A stretch of DNA of 64,000 bases from an uncultured Erysipelotrichaceae bacterium (GTDB lineage: Bacteria; Bacillota_I; Bacilli_A; Erysipelotrichales; Erysipelotrichaceae). A program made the translations under genes and the position numbers. Shown here piece after piece: positions 1 to 7,508 of this stretch (its first letter is position 1; each line of letters starts with the position of its first letter). Location: NCBI GenBank assembly GCA_944325685.1, contig CALVBC010000026.1, positions 1 through 64,000 of the forward strand. The letters are read 5' to 3'. Under the pieces are notes generated by a model that made no database searches, had not been told where the DNA came from, and worked only from the letters and a program-made list of their open reading frames with translations.

Positions 1-76
1 ATTATGGAATATATCTTAGATATCTATGATATCTATTATCCAAAATTAATGAATTGACGTTTGGTTTAATTGATTC

Positions 77-126
77 TTATTCAGTTTTCAAAGATCGATA
101 CGCACACTCAAGTTCCTCAAGCGTGC
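77..126 (-). promoter_or_regulatory. rRNA operon leader: hairpin plus conserved pre-rRNA box
   Basis: Read on the minus strand, 126-102 forms an 11-bp stem with a GAA loop (GCACGCTTGAG / CTTGAGTGTGC, with wobbles). It is followed at 96-77 by GATCTTTGAAAACTGAATAA. The core CTTTGAAAACT resembles the motif found upstream of 16S and 23S rRNA in Bacilli, associated with rRNA antitermination and processing. I therefore read 1-132 as 16S leader. No mature 16S 5' end is visible before position 1. Confidence 0.65.
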
Positions 127-132
127 CTAATA

Positions 133-161
133 ATAATACCTGATCGTATTATTATTGTCAA
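133..161 (-). promoter_or_regulatory. rRNA operon promoter (proximal)
   Basis: On the minus strand there is a consensus TTGACA (161-156), a 17-nt spacer and TATTAT (138-133). Upstream lie A/T-tracts resembling an UP element (162-190). Downstream is a GC-rich discriminator, GGCACGC. The leader that follows contains the conserved pre-rRNA box described at 77-96, so I infer this drives an rrn operon whose 16S gene lies left of position 1. The 16S itself is not in the window. Confidence 0.75.
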
Positions 162-238
162 CCAAAAATTTAACTTTTTTTAAACTTTTTGATCAGACAT
201 TCCACCAACAGATGTATCACCTATTGGCGAGTGATGAT

Positions 239-267
239 ATTATAGACTCTTTTAAATTAAATTTAAA
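239..267 (-). promoter_or_regulatory. Possible second (distal) rrn promoter
   Basis: A minus-strand TATAAT (244-239) lies 17 nt downstream of TTTAAA (267-262, 4 of 6 to consensus), about 105 bp upstream of the stronger TTGACA/TATTAT promoter. Tandem promoters are common for rRNA operons of Gram-positive bacteria, so this may be the distal one. The -35 is weak, so the call is tentative. Confidence 0.45.
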
Positions 268-298
268 GTATTTGATCGAAATTTTACGCAAAAATTCG

Positions 299-799
299 TC
301 AAAACAGCAAAATATACTTATCTAGCGTGTTCTTAGCCTCTGGTATATCGATATATCCAACATTTATAAAACCGAATGATCGATATAAGCTTACTGCCCT
401 TTCATTGATCGCATCAACGGTGATAGCTAATCCGTCATACCTTCTATCTTTTGCTTCTAATATCGCTTCCTTTATCAGCCTTTTCGCTAGACCTATATTA
501 CGATAGTAAGGTGAAGTCATGATCCGAGAAAAGCTCAAAAGATAGTGACCTTGATAGAAATCTCCTTCATAATCGATCGATGTTTCAATAAGAGCCATAT
601 AGGCAACGACCTTTTCATCTATCGTTATGATACGGCCATAATCATTTACTATGTCGCTTTTTAATAGATCACGATTTGGATAGTCATCTTGCCATATATC
701 AAGATCTTTCTTAATGATCTCCTTTTTGACTTCATCCTTTAAAGATATTAACTTGTCGAGATCTTTTAGATCTGCCTTTCTATATAGACTATTTTGCAT
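299..799 (-). CDS. GNAT-family N-acetyltransferase
   Basis: A 166-residue protein with the GNAT fold pattern. A central segment beginning SRIMTSPYYRNIGLAKRLI matches the acetyl-CoA-binding motif A (R/Q-x-x-G-x-G/A), followed by helix AKDRRYDGLAITVDAINERA and the late LYRSFGF motif typical of GNATs that acetylate small molecules or protein N-termini. The acceptor cannot be inferred. I chose ATG 799 and not the upstream TTG at 835, because 835 would place the coding start inside the promoter. TATAAT (811-806) ends exactly 6 nt before ATG 799 and no SD exists, so the mRNA is probably leaderless. It ends against the rrn promoter region with no obvious terminator. Confidence 0.8.
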   Translation of the reverse strand: MQNSLYRKADLKDLDKLISLKDEVKKEIIKKDLDIWQDDYPNRDLLKSDIVNDYGRIITIDEKVVAYMALIETSIDYEGDFYQGHYLLSFSRIMTSPYYRNIGLAKRLIKEAILEAKDRRYDGLAITVDAINERAVSLYRSFGFINVGYIDIPEAKNTLDKYILLF

Positions 800-846
800 A
801 AACATATTATAAAAAAGCGCTATAATCATTAGCAAGGAGGAAGATC
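797..846. promoter_or_regulatory. Overlapping divergent promoters of the GNAT gene and tldD
   Basis: Minus strand: TTGCTA (835-830), 18-nt spacer, TATAAT (811-806), ATG at 799 with no SD. Plus strand: TAAACA (799-804), 16-nt spacer, TATAAT (821-826), then the strong SD AAGGAGG (834-840) and ATG 847. The minus -35 overlaps the first bases of the tldD SD, and the plus -35 overlaps the GNAT start codon, so the two transcription complexes must compete. Confidence 0.6.
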
Positions 847-2241
847 ATGTTTAGTACATTTTTAAGTGAAAGAAAAGAAGTAGCTAAGAAGATCGTCACT
901 GAACTCGCTAAAGAATATCCTTATGTATCGATCTTTGGTAAGCACGCCATAGGTAAGCGTTTCTTAGTAAACTCAAAGATGATCCAAGTCGGTGATTCGA
1001 CAAACGCCATGGATTCAGAAGCTGGTTTTGTGATCAAGGTCTTCAACGGTGATCACTATAGTGAGTATTCTTTAGATGATATCAACGATCTTGATATAAC
1101 AGAGTTTAAAAAAGCGATCACTCTATCAGATCTTGATCAAGATACAGTCGATGTCGGCATCTTAAGTGATGAACCGCTACACAAAAGCTTTATCCGCGAA
1201 GATAAAGAACCATTAAGCAATGATGAGATCTTAGAAAAACTCGAAGGTTTTAAAGATCATCTCACTGCATTTGATCCAAGGATCGTAAATGTCACCACGA
1301 TCTTTAGTCGCCGGGAGACATCTTCGATGTTTATAAGTCCTAATCGCGATCTAGAACAATACTATATCTGGCACAATTGCATGTCACAAGTTATCGTTAG
1401 TGATGGTGAAAACATCCAAAGCAATTTTGACGTCACCTATGGTAGTACATCAAAAGAAGCGATCGAAGCTTTCGATCAAAAGAAAGAAGATATCGCTAAG
1501 ATGAGCGTCAAATTATTAGAAGCCAAGCCGATCGAACCGGGTGTGTATGATGTTATAACCGATCCTTCGATCACTGGTCTTATCGCCCATGAAGCATTTG
1601 GCCATGGCGTTGAGATGGATATGTTTGTCAAAAACAGAGCTAAAGCCAAAGACTTTATCGGCAAACAAGTTGCCAGTGGATTAGTTGAGATGCACGATGG
1701 TGCTGCCGCTGCTCTTAGTGCTGCTTCTTATTTCTTTGATGATGATGGTGTTTTAGCTAATGATACAACGATCATCAAAGATGGCATCTTATTAGATGGT
1801 ATCTCTGATGTCTTGACTGCACTTGAGCTTAAAAAGACACCAAGTGGTAATTCAAGACGAGAATCCACAAGAAGGAAGGCCTATACAAGGATGACCAACA
1901 CCTTCTTTATGCCAGGCACATCAAAAGTTGAAGATATGTTCAAATCGATAGAACATGGTTATTATTTGTGTAAGACGAATAACGGTATGGAAGATCCTAA
2001 AAACTGGAATATCCAATGCACAGCCCAATATGGCCTTGAGATAAAAGATGGTAAATTCACCGGCAAGATCGTATCACCAGTCATCATCAGTGGTTTTGTC
2101 CCTGATGTCTTAAAGTCGATCTCGATGGTCTCAGATAAATATGAAGTTATCGGCTCGGGAACTTGTGGCAAAGGTCATAAAGAATGGGTCTATGTCGCAG
2201 ATGGTGGACCATATTTGAAAGCGAGGGTCAAATTAGGATGA
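847..2241 (+). CDS. tldD: TldD-family zinc metalloprotease
   Basis: 464 residues. The diagnostic HExxxH zinc motif of TldD is present as HEAFGH at about residues 248-253, within GLIAHEAFGHGVEMDMF. In the known TldD/TldE heterodimer only TldD is catalytic and cleaves unfolded peptides inside the barrel; E. coli examples are microcin B17 maturation and CcdA decay. The second subunit follows immediately with an ATGA stop/start overlap (2238-2241), which fits a stoichiometric complex. Start ATG 847 has SD AAGGAGG seven bases upstream. The substrate in this organism is unknown, and no small precursor peptide lies next to the pair. Confidence 0.92.
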   Translation: MFSTFLSERKEVAKKIVTELAKEYPYVSIFGKHAIGKRFLVNSKMIQVGDSTNAMDSEAGFVIKVFNGDHYSEYSLDDINDLDITEFKKAITLSDLDQDTVDVGILSDEPLHKSFIREDKEPLSNDEILEKLEGFKDHLTAFDPRIVNVTTIFSRRETSSMFISPNRDLEQYYIWHNCMSQVIVSDGENIQSNFDVTYGSTSKEAIEAFDQKKEDIAKMSVKLLEAKPIEPGVYDVITDPSITGLIAHEAFGHGVEMDMFVKNRAKAKDFIGKQVASGLVEMHDGAAAALSAASYFFDDDGVLANDTTIIKDGILLDGISDVLTALELKKTPSGNSRRESTRRKAYTRMTNTFFMPGTSKVEDMFKSIEHGYYLCKTNNGMEDPKNWNIQCTAQYGLEIKDGKFTGKIVSPVIISGFVPDVLKSISMVSDKYEVIGSGTCGKGHKEWVYVADGGPYLKARVKLG

Positions 2242-3512
2242 TCAAAAAAGTATGTGATTTATTAGCTAAAAGCACTGTAAGTGACTACGAAGTCATCGAT
2301 GTAAGGACAAGATCAGTACAATTGTTCTATGTCCTCAACAAACTAGAGACTAATCGCTATACCGACAATCGCGATCTGATCGTCAATATCTATGTCGACC
2401 ATGAAGATCATCGTGGTTCTAGTTCCTTTAAAGTACTAGCTAGTGATGATGAAGAATCAATAAACAATAAGATCGACGAAGCGATCGAGGTTGCGCAAAA
2501 GATTGATAATCCACCATTTGAACTATATGATGGAGATCCTTGTGCATATACTAAGATCGGTGCAGATGGGCAAGGTCTTGATGTGCTAGCGACCAAAGTC
2601 ATGGATGCGATCGTCAAAGCTGATCACTTCGATAATGTTTGGATCAATTCGACCGAGATCTTCATCACGACAAAGGACACGCACTTCATAAATTCGAAAG
2701 GGATCGATGAATCCTTTACAAAGACGACTGTTGAGATCGAACTGATCCCGACATCAAAGAATAAAAATGGTGAAGAATTTGAGCTTTACTTTGATAAGAC
2801 ATATATCGATCCAGATCTTGATGAGATCAAAAATGATATCGAGACCGTTCTTAAAAAAGCGATCGATCGCGCTGATGCGGTAATATATGATCCTCAAAAG
2901 ATGCATCCGCAAATGGTAGCGATCGATGGTGATATGGCTGAGGTCATCTTAGGTTCGATCATCAATGATATCAACTACATGAATGTCTTGATGCAAAATA
3001 ACCACTACAAATTGAATGATAAGATCACCCCTTATGATCTATCAATCACCTTGAACGCGAATATCGATAAAGCTAGTAATGTAAGACCATTTGATGATAA
3101 TGGTGTTGTCTTATCATCAAAAGAGATCATCAAAAATGGCGATGTCATCGAAAATTGGGGCTCTCTTATCTATGGTCAATATCTAAAAGTAGACAAACCT
3201 AGTGGCAGTTACTCCACCTATGTGATCAGAGTTGATGAGAAACAAAGGATCGAAAAACCGAATGTACCATATATGGAACTCATCAGTTTTTCAAGCCCAC
3301 AATTTGATGCGAGCACCGGTTATTTTGGTGGTGAAGTACGCTTGGCTCGCTATCATGATGAAGACGGTAATATAGTACCTGTAACAGGACTTAGTTTAAG
3401 TGGCGATCTTTATCTAGCGATCCAAACCGCAAACTATAGTATTGAAGATGTGACTACTGCTCGTGGTATCAGACCAGAAGTCATTTACTTCGATCGATTT
3501 AAACTACATTAA
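2238..3512 (+). CDS. tldE: TldE/PmbA-family partner of TldD
   Basis: 424 residues. It shares the PmbA/TldD fold but lacks the HExxxH motif, as expected for the non-catalytic TldE subunit. Recognisable family segments are a C-terminal GLSLSGDLY followed by TTARGIRPEVIYFDRFKL, and a mid-protein NVRPFDDNGV. ATG 2238 overlaps the tldD stop (ATGA), implying translational coupling; a longer in-frame extension upstream lies wholly inside tldD and is rejected. The gene ends at a hairpin (3517-3560) and faces ffh across a bidirectional terminator. Confidence 0.88.
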   Translation: MIKKVCDLLAKSTVSDYEVIDVRTRSVQLFYVLNKLETNRYTDNRDLIVNIYVDHEDHRGSSSFKVLASDDEESINNKIDEAIEVAQKIDNPPFELYDGDPCAYTKIGADGQGLDVLATKVMDAIVKADHFDNVWINSTEIFITTKDTHFINSKGIDESFTKTTVEIELIPTSKNKNGEEFELYFDKTYIDPDLDEIKNDIETVLKKAIDRADAVIYDPQKMHPQMVAIDGDMAEVILGSIINDINYMNVLMQNNHYKLNDKITPYDLSITLNANIDKASNVRPFDDNGVVLSSKEIIKNGDVIENWGSLIYGQYLKVDKPSGSYSTYVIRVDEKQRIEKPNVPYMELISFSSPQFDASTGYFGGEVRLARYHDEDGNIVPVTGLSLSGDLYLAIQTANYSIEDVTTARGIRPEVIYFDRFKLH

Positions 3513-3516
3513 AAAG

Positions 3517-3560
3517 AAGTGTAAAGACTCAAGATCTTAAAGCTTTGGATCTTTACACTT
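3517..3560 (+). terminator. Hairpin downstream of tldE
   Basis: A perfect 11-bp stem (AAGTGTAAAGA 3517-3527 with TCTTTACACTT 3550-3560) encloses a 22-nt loop and starts five bases after the tldE stop. The trailing T-run is short (TTTAGATC), so it may be a weak terminator or a 3'-end stabiliser ahead of the stronger hairpin at 3621. Confidence 0.55.
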
Positions 3561-3620
3561 TAGATCTCTAGATATCATCATATCGTAGATCACATATGAC
3601 TGATATATTAAACAAAATAG

Positions 3621-3664
3621 AAAAAGAGGTATAGATCTTGCCGATCTTAGTACCTCTTTTTTAA
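3621..3664. terminator. Bidirectional terminator between tldE and ffh
   Basis: AAAGAGGTA (3624-3632) pairs with TACCTCTTT (3651-3659). Runs of A and T flank both sides, so a U-tract follows the stem in either direction. It sits between two convergent genes. Confidence 0.8.
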
Positions 3665-4981
3665 CTATTTGAATAATCCTCTAAGTGAAGACATTTGTTT
3701 CATCATCTTCTTTGTGCGTTCATATTGATTGATCAAACGATTGACATCATTGATCGTCGTTCCAGAACCACTGGCGATCCTTCTTTTATGTGAGTTACGC
3801 ATGATCGATGGATCTTCTTTTTCTTCTTTAGTCATTGATTGGATCATCGCCTTGACCTTCTTTAGTTGGGCATCCGCATCTGTATCTTCTAGTTGTTTTG
3901 ATAATTCACCCATACCTGGTAACATTTTGACAAGTGATGCAAGTGGTCCCATCTTCTGAGTAGCTTCGATCTGTTGTAATAGGTCATCCATCGTGAATTT
4001 ACCAGACATGAAACGCTGAGCACTCTTTTCCGCCTTTTCGATATCCATCTGTTCTTGGGCTTTTTCAACTAAAGTGACGACATCACCCATGCCGAGGATC
4101 CTTTGTGCTAAACGATCAGGATAGAAGACTTCTAGATCATCGACCTTCTCACCGACACCAGTAAATTTGATCGGTACACCAGTGATCGCCTTGACTGATA
4201 AGACGCCACCACCTTTTGAATCACCATCGAATTTGGTGACGATAAGACCAGTGACTGATAATAGATCATTAAACGACTTAGCGACATTAACGATATCTTG
4301 ACCAGTGAGTGCATCGACAGTCAAGAGTATCTCATTAGGTTCGATCTTGTCTTTGATCTCTTTTAGTTCATCCATCAAAGCTTCATCGATATGTAAACGA
4401 CCTGCTGTATCGATAAGGACAGTATCAAATGACCCTTTTTGTGCATAGTCGATACCTTCTTTGACGATATCGATGACTTTTTTATCAAGGTCAGAACTAT
4501 ATACCTCTACACCGATCTCTTGACCTAAGGTCTTTAATTGTTCAATAGCTGCTAAACGGAATGTATCAGCCGCGATGATGAGTGGCTTGCGATTTTGTTT
4601 CTCTTTGATATATTTAGCGATCTTAGCAACATGAGTGGTTTTACCTGTACCCTGTAGACCAACGACCATGATCTTACTGACACCACTAGTTGAATAATTC
4701 AAAGAAGTCGATTCGCTACCTAAAAGTTCGATCAATTCATCATTGATGATCTTGATCATGAGCTGACTTGGTTCGACCGCATTGATGACGTCCTTACCTA
4801 AGGAGTCTTCCTTTACCTTCTTTAAAAAGTCATTGACAACACGATAGTTAACATCAGCTTCAAGTAATGCTACACGCACTTCTTGCAGTGTATCTTCGAT
4901 ATTCTTTTCTGTGATCTTCCCTTTTCCTTGCAGATTACGGAAAGATTTAGTTAGTTTTTCCTGTAATGAATCAAATGCCAT
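3665..4981 (-). CDS. ffh: Signal recognition particle protein Ffh (SRP54 GTPase)
   Basis: 438 residues, normal length. N domain 1-95, then the G domain with P-loop GLQGTGKTT at about 108-116, the DTFRLAAIEQL switch, DTAGR (G3) and TKFDGDSKGGG (G4/closing loop). The methionine-rich M domain includes GSGTTINDVNRLI and MMKQM for signal-sequence and SRP RNA binding. With FtsY and SRP RNA it targets nascent membrane proteins to SecYEG. The -10-like TAGAAT and SD GAGGTG precede ATG 4981 just after the ssb terminator, so it probably has its own promoter. The usual neighbour ylxM is absent here. Confidence 0.95.
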   Translation of the reverse strand: MAFDSLQEKLTKSFRNLQGKGKITEKNIEDTLQEVRVALLEADVNYRVVNDFLKKVKEDSLGKDVINAVEPSQLMIKIINDELIELLGSESTSLNYSTSGVSKIMVVGLQGTGKTTHVAKIAKYIKEKQNRKPLIIAADTFRLAAIEQLKTLGQEIGVEVYSSDLDKKVIDIVKEGIDYAQKGSFDTVLIDTAGRLHIDEALMDELKEIKDKIEPNEILLTVDALTGQDIVNVAKSFNDLLSVTGLIVTKFDGDSKGGGVLSVKAITGVPIKFTGVGEKVDDLEVFYPDRLAQRILGMGDVVTLVEKAQEQMDIEKAEKSAQRFMSGKFTMDDLLQQIEATQKMGPLASLVKMLPGMGELSKQLEDTDADAQLKKVKAMIQSMTKEEKEDPSIMRNSHKRRIASGSGTTINDVNRLINQYERTKKMMKQMSSLRGLFK

Positions 4982-5010
4982 AAAAACACCTCGAGTGATA
5001 TTCTACCATA

Positions 5011-5036
5011 AAAGAAAGTCCTCTTGAAGAGGACTT
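5011..5036 (-). terminator. Rho-independent terminator after ssb
   Basis: On the minus strand AGTCCTC-TTCAA-GAGGACT is followed by TTTCTTTTATG. It begins about ten bases after the ssb stop, upstream of the ffh start. Confidence 0.7.
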
Positions 5037-5045
5037 ATAGCACCA

Positions 5046-5357
5046 TTAGTTCAAACGATCGAGTTTTTCAGCTATTAGATCGACCTTATAACTGATCGAC
5101 CCGTCATCTTTGACAAAATTATTATCGATCAATCGACCTTGAAACGATACGATATCCCCTCTTTTGAGGTCCATCGCCGAGTCGATAAGGTTTCGCCATA
5201 CAGTTATCGAGAATTGGTCACTCTCTTTAACTGCATCTTGTTTCTTGAAAGAGCGTTCGACATCGATGATGATATGGCCAAATTGGATACCGCTAGTTGT
5301 CTCCTTAACTACTAATGGCTCAGAAACGATTCCTACTAGATTTAAGCTATTTAACAT
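5046..5357 (-). CDS. ssb: Small single-stranded DNA-binding protein (SSB family)
   Basis: 103 residues forming a single OB-fold. MLNSLNLVGIVSEPLV resembles the SSB beta-1 start, followed by FSITVWRNLIDSAMDLKRGDI and a closing QGRL-type strand. It stops at the end of the OB-fold, so it lacks the Gly/Gln-rich linker and acidic tail (DDDIPF-type) that recruits partner proteins in full-length SSBs of about 160-170 residues. It is therefore probably an accessory or paralogous SSB; the replicative SSB should be elsewhere. The SD AAGGAGGT lies in one arm of a perfect inverted repeat (5360-5391). Confidence 0.75.
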   Translation of the reverse strand: MLNSLNLVGIVSEPLVVKETTSGIQFGHIIIDVERSFKKQDAVKESDQFSITVWRNLIDSAMDLKRGDIVSFQGRLIDNNFVKDDGSISYKVDLIAEKLDRLN

Positions 5358-5359
5358 TT

Positions 5360-5391
5360 AACCTCCTTACGATTACTATCATAAGGAGGTT
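5360..5391 (-). promoter_or_regulatory. RBS-sequestering hairpin in the ssb leader
   Basis: On the minus-strand transcript AACCTCCTTA (5391-5382), a 12-nt loop and TAAGGAGGTT (5369-5360) form a perfect 10-bp stem. The downstream arm contains the SD AAGGAGGT of ssb, and the upstream arm copies the anti-SD core CCTCC of 16S rRNA. Folding would hide the SD. No U-run follows, so it is not a terminator of the upstream nup genes. Confidence 0.7.
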
Positions 5392-5447
5392 TAAAGTTTT
5401 ATTCCAATCGAATATATGTCAATAAACTGTCAATTTTAGCCACATTA

Positions 5448-6407
5448 TCAACGTTTACCTGGGTCGTAGATCTCACCACTCGCCTTAGGACCAAAGCTCT
5501 TGCCACTGAAAAGTACAAGGACGATGATCGTCAAGATGTATGGGAACATACTGAAAAACTGTGATGGAATACCTGCTAATAATGGTAAGCTGTTGGTGTA
5601 GTAACCGAGAACTTGGGAGAAACCGAATAACATACCGGTGAATAAACAACCGATCGGATGCCATCTACCAAAGATCATCGTCGCGATAGCAACGAAACCA
5701 AGACCGTTGATCGAACCACCGTGGAAGTATGTCTGTGTCGTTAAGACAAGAGCAGCACCACCTAATGCCGATAACATACCACTGATCAAAACAGCGATCC
5801 ATCTTGTCCTTTGGACTTTGATACCCATTGAAGCACTGGCTTGCGGATATTCACCACAAGATCTTAGCCTTAGACCAAATGCTGTCTTATATAACATGAA
5901 CCAAGCGAAGATCGCTAAGACGTATGTGAAATAAGTGAATGGATAGTTATTCGTAAAGAACAAGTCACCGATGATCGGGATATCCGATAGGATAGGGATC
6001 GAGATACGTGGGAAGATAGCACCTAAGCTATATGCTGTCGTACTCTTATGACCGAAGATGATCTCACACAAGGTGATAGTAAGGCCACCAGCGAAGATAT
6101 TAAGAGCTGTACCGGATACGGTTTGGTCAGCACGCATATTGATCGATGCAAATGCGTGGATCGCTACAAATACACCACCGGCGATAATAGCAGCTAAGAT
6201 CGAATACCATATAGCACCTGGTACACCCATACCATCAAGGATGACAAGTAAAGCCGCAGCGACGAAACCACCGATCTGCATACAGCCATCTAAGGCGATA
6301 TTGACGACACCACTTCGCTCGGAGAAGACGCCACCAAGACCGGTGATGATAAGAGGCACCGATGATGTCAGAGCCAAAGGAAACATTTCATAGATAAGAT
6401 CTAACAT
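5448..6407 (-). CDS. nupQ: Nucleoside ABC transporter permease (NupQ-like)
   Basis: 319 residues, mostly hydrophobic, with about eight to ten predicted membrane segments. It shows BPD_transp_2-family segments (GLGGVFSERSGVVNIALDG near residues 23-41, GMLSALGGAALVL, GRWHPIGCLFTGMLFG). In B. subtilis the homologous YufQ/NupQ pairs with NupP to form the channel for guanosine and other nucleosides. Start ATG 6407 is preceded by GAGGTGG inside the end of the upstream permease gene. It is the last gene of the bmpA-nupO-nupP-nupQ array, and no terminator is visible before ssb. Confidence 0.88.
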   Translation of the reverse strand: MLDLIYEMFPLALTSSVPLIITGLGGVFSERSGVVNIALDGCMQIGGFVAAALLVILDGMGVPGAIWYSILAAIIAGGVFVAIHAFASINMRADQTVSGTALNIFAGGLTITLCEIIFGHKSTTAYSLGAIFPRISIPILSDIPIIGDLFFTNNYPFTYFTYVLAIFAWFMLYKTAFGLRLRSCGEYPQASASMGIKVQRTRWIAVLISGMLSALGGAALVLTTQTYFHGGSINGLGFVAIATMIFGRWHPIGCLFTGMLFGFSQVLGYYTNSLPLLAGIPSQFFSMFPYILTIIVLVLFSGKSFGPKASGEIYDPGKR

Positions 6408-6410
6408 ATA

Positions 6411-7508
6411 TTATGCCACCTCCTCTTTTACTTTTTTATTCATACGGTGTTTACCGATGAGATCAAGAACGATCTTGATACCGTATTGGATCGCAACGAA
6501 GAAGACGATCGCTGCTTGGATATTATCAGAAACCTCACTTGGGATACCGAGGATCTGGAATTGTGTTTCTGATGCATTCATCAAACCGAATAATAGACCG
6601 GCAGCTAAGACACCACCAGCACTAGAACCACCGACTAAGGCAACGGAGATACCATCGAAACCATAATTATCAAAGGCGGTAAAGATTCGTCCATAACCAT
6701 AGCTACCGATGATGACGATCGCACCTGCGACACCAGTGAAAGCACCAGCGATCATCATCGATAATACAGTGTTCCTTCTATTTTTCATACCAGCATAACG
6801 TGAACCTTCACTGTTAAAACCAGTAGCTCTTAATGAATAACCAAATGTCGTCTTTTCCATGATGAACCAGAAGATGATGACACCGAGGATCGCGAAGATG
6901 ACACCGTAATTGAATTGCGATGCGGTGCCAAAACTGAGGTCACCAAGTGATACAGTTTCTGGGAAAGCAACTGTTCTAGCTAGTGTAAGTTTATCGATCG
7001 GTAAGAATGATCTGACAAACCAATCATTGAAGTATAGGGCGATATAGTTCATCATAACGCAGATGACTACCTCATTGATATTCCTAAAGGCCTTTAAGAA
7101 ACCTGGTAAGAACGCCCATAATGCACCAGCGATACCACCAGCTAAGATACAAGCGATCGGATGGATTACCGGTGGAAGATCAACTAGTAAAGCCACTGTC
7201 GCACAAGCCAAAGAACCAGCGATAAACTGTCCTTCACCACCGATATTGAACATACCAGTGCGATATGCAAAGGCAACCGATAGACCAGTGAGGATGATCG
7301 GTACAGAGCTCAATAACCAGTTGAGTGGATACATGATATTGATACCACGAGCTGGGTTATTGACACTGAAACCAGTCAATGATCTGATCAAAGCGATAAA
7401 GATGTTGACCGGATTTCTACCAGTGATGACCAAGATCAAACAACCGACGAGGATACCGAGGACGACCGCGATCAAAGAAATGGTCAATTTACTATATCTT
7501 CTTGTCAT
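6411..7508 (-). CDS. nupP: Nucleoside ABC transporter permease (NupP-like)
   Basis: 365 residues, larger than its partner, with an N-terminal membrane helix and the family signature FRTGMFNIGGEGQF-like AYRTGMFNIGGEGQFIAG near residues 85-102. A later GFNSEGSRYAGM EAA-like loop contacts the ATPase, and GGSSAGGVLAAGLLFG follows. It forms the heterodimeric channel with the adjacent permease. The start ATG overlaps the stop of nupO (ATGA), indicating coupled translation. Substrate assignment to nucleosides is by family and gene order, not by direct evidence. Confidence 0.88.
   Translation of the reverse strand: MTRRYSKLTISLIAVVLGILVGCLILVITGRNPVNIFIALIRSLTGFSVNNPARGINIMYPLNWLLSSVPIILTGLSVAFAYRTGMFNIGGEGQFIAGSLACATVALLVDLPPVIHPIACILAGGIAGALWAFLPGFLKAFRNINEVVICVMMNYIALYFNDWFVRSFLPIDKLTLARTVAFPETVSLGDLSFGTASQFNYGVIFAILGVIIFWFIMEKTTFGYSLRATGFNSEGSRYAGMKNRRNTVLSMMIAGAFTGVAGAIVIIGSYGYGRIFTAFDNYGFDGISVALVGGSSAGGVLAAGLLFGLMNASETQFQILGIPSEVSDNIQAAIVFFVAIQYGIKIVLDLIGKHRMNKKVKEEVA

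Noticed and set aside
2184-2237. N-terminal extension of tldE
   Set aside because: It is the +1 frame of the tldD end; the ATGA overlap at 2238 gives the natural start.
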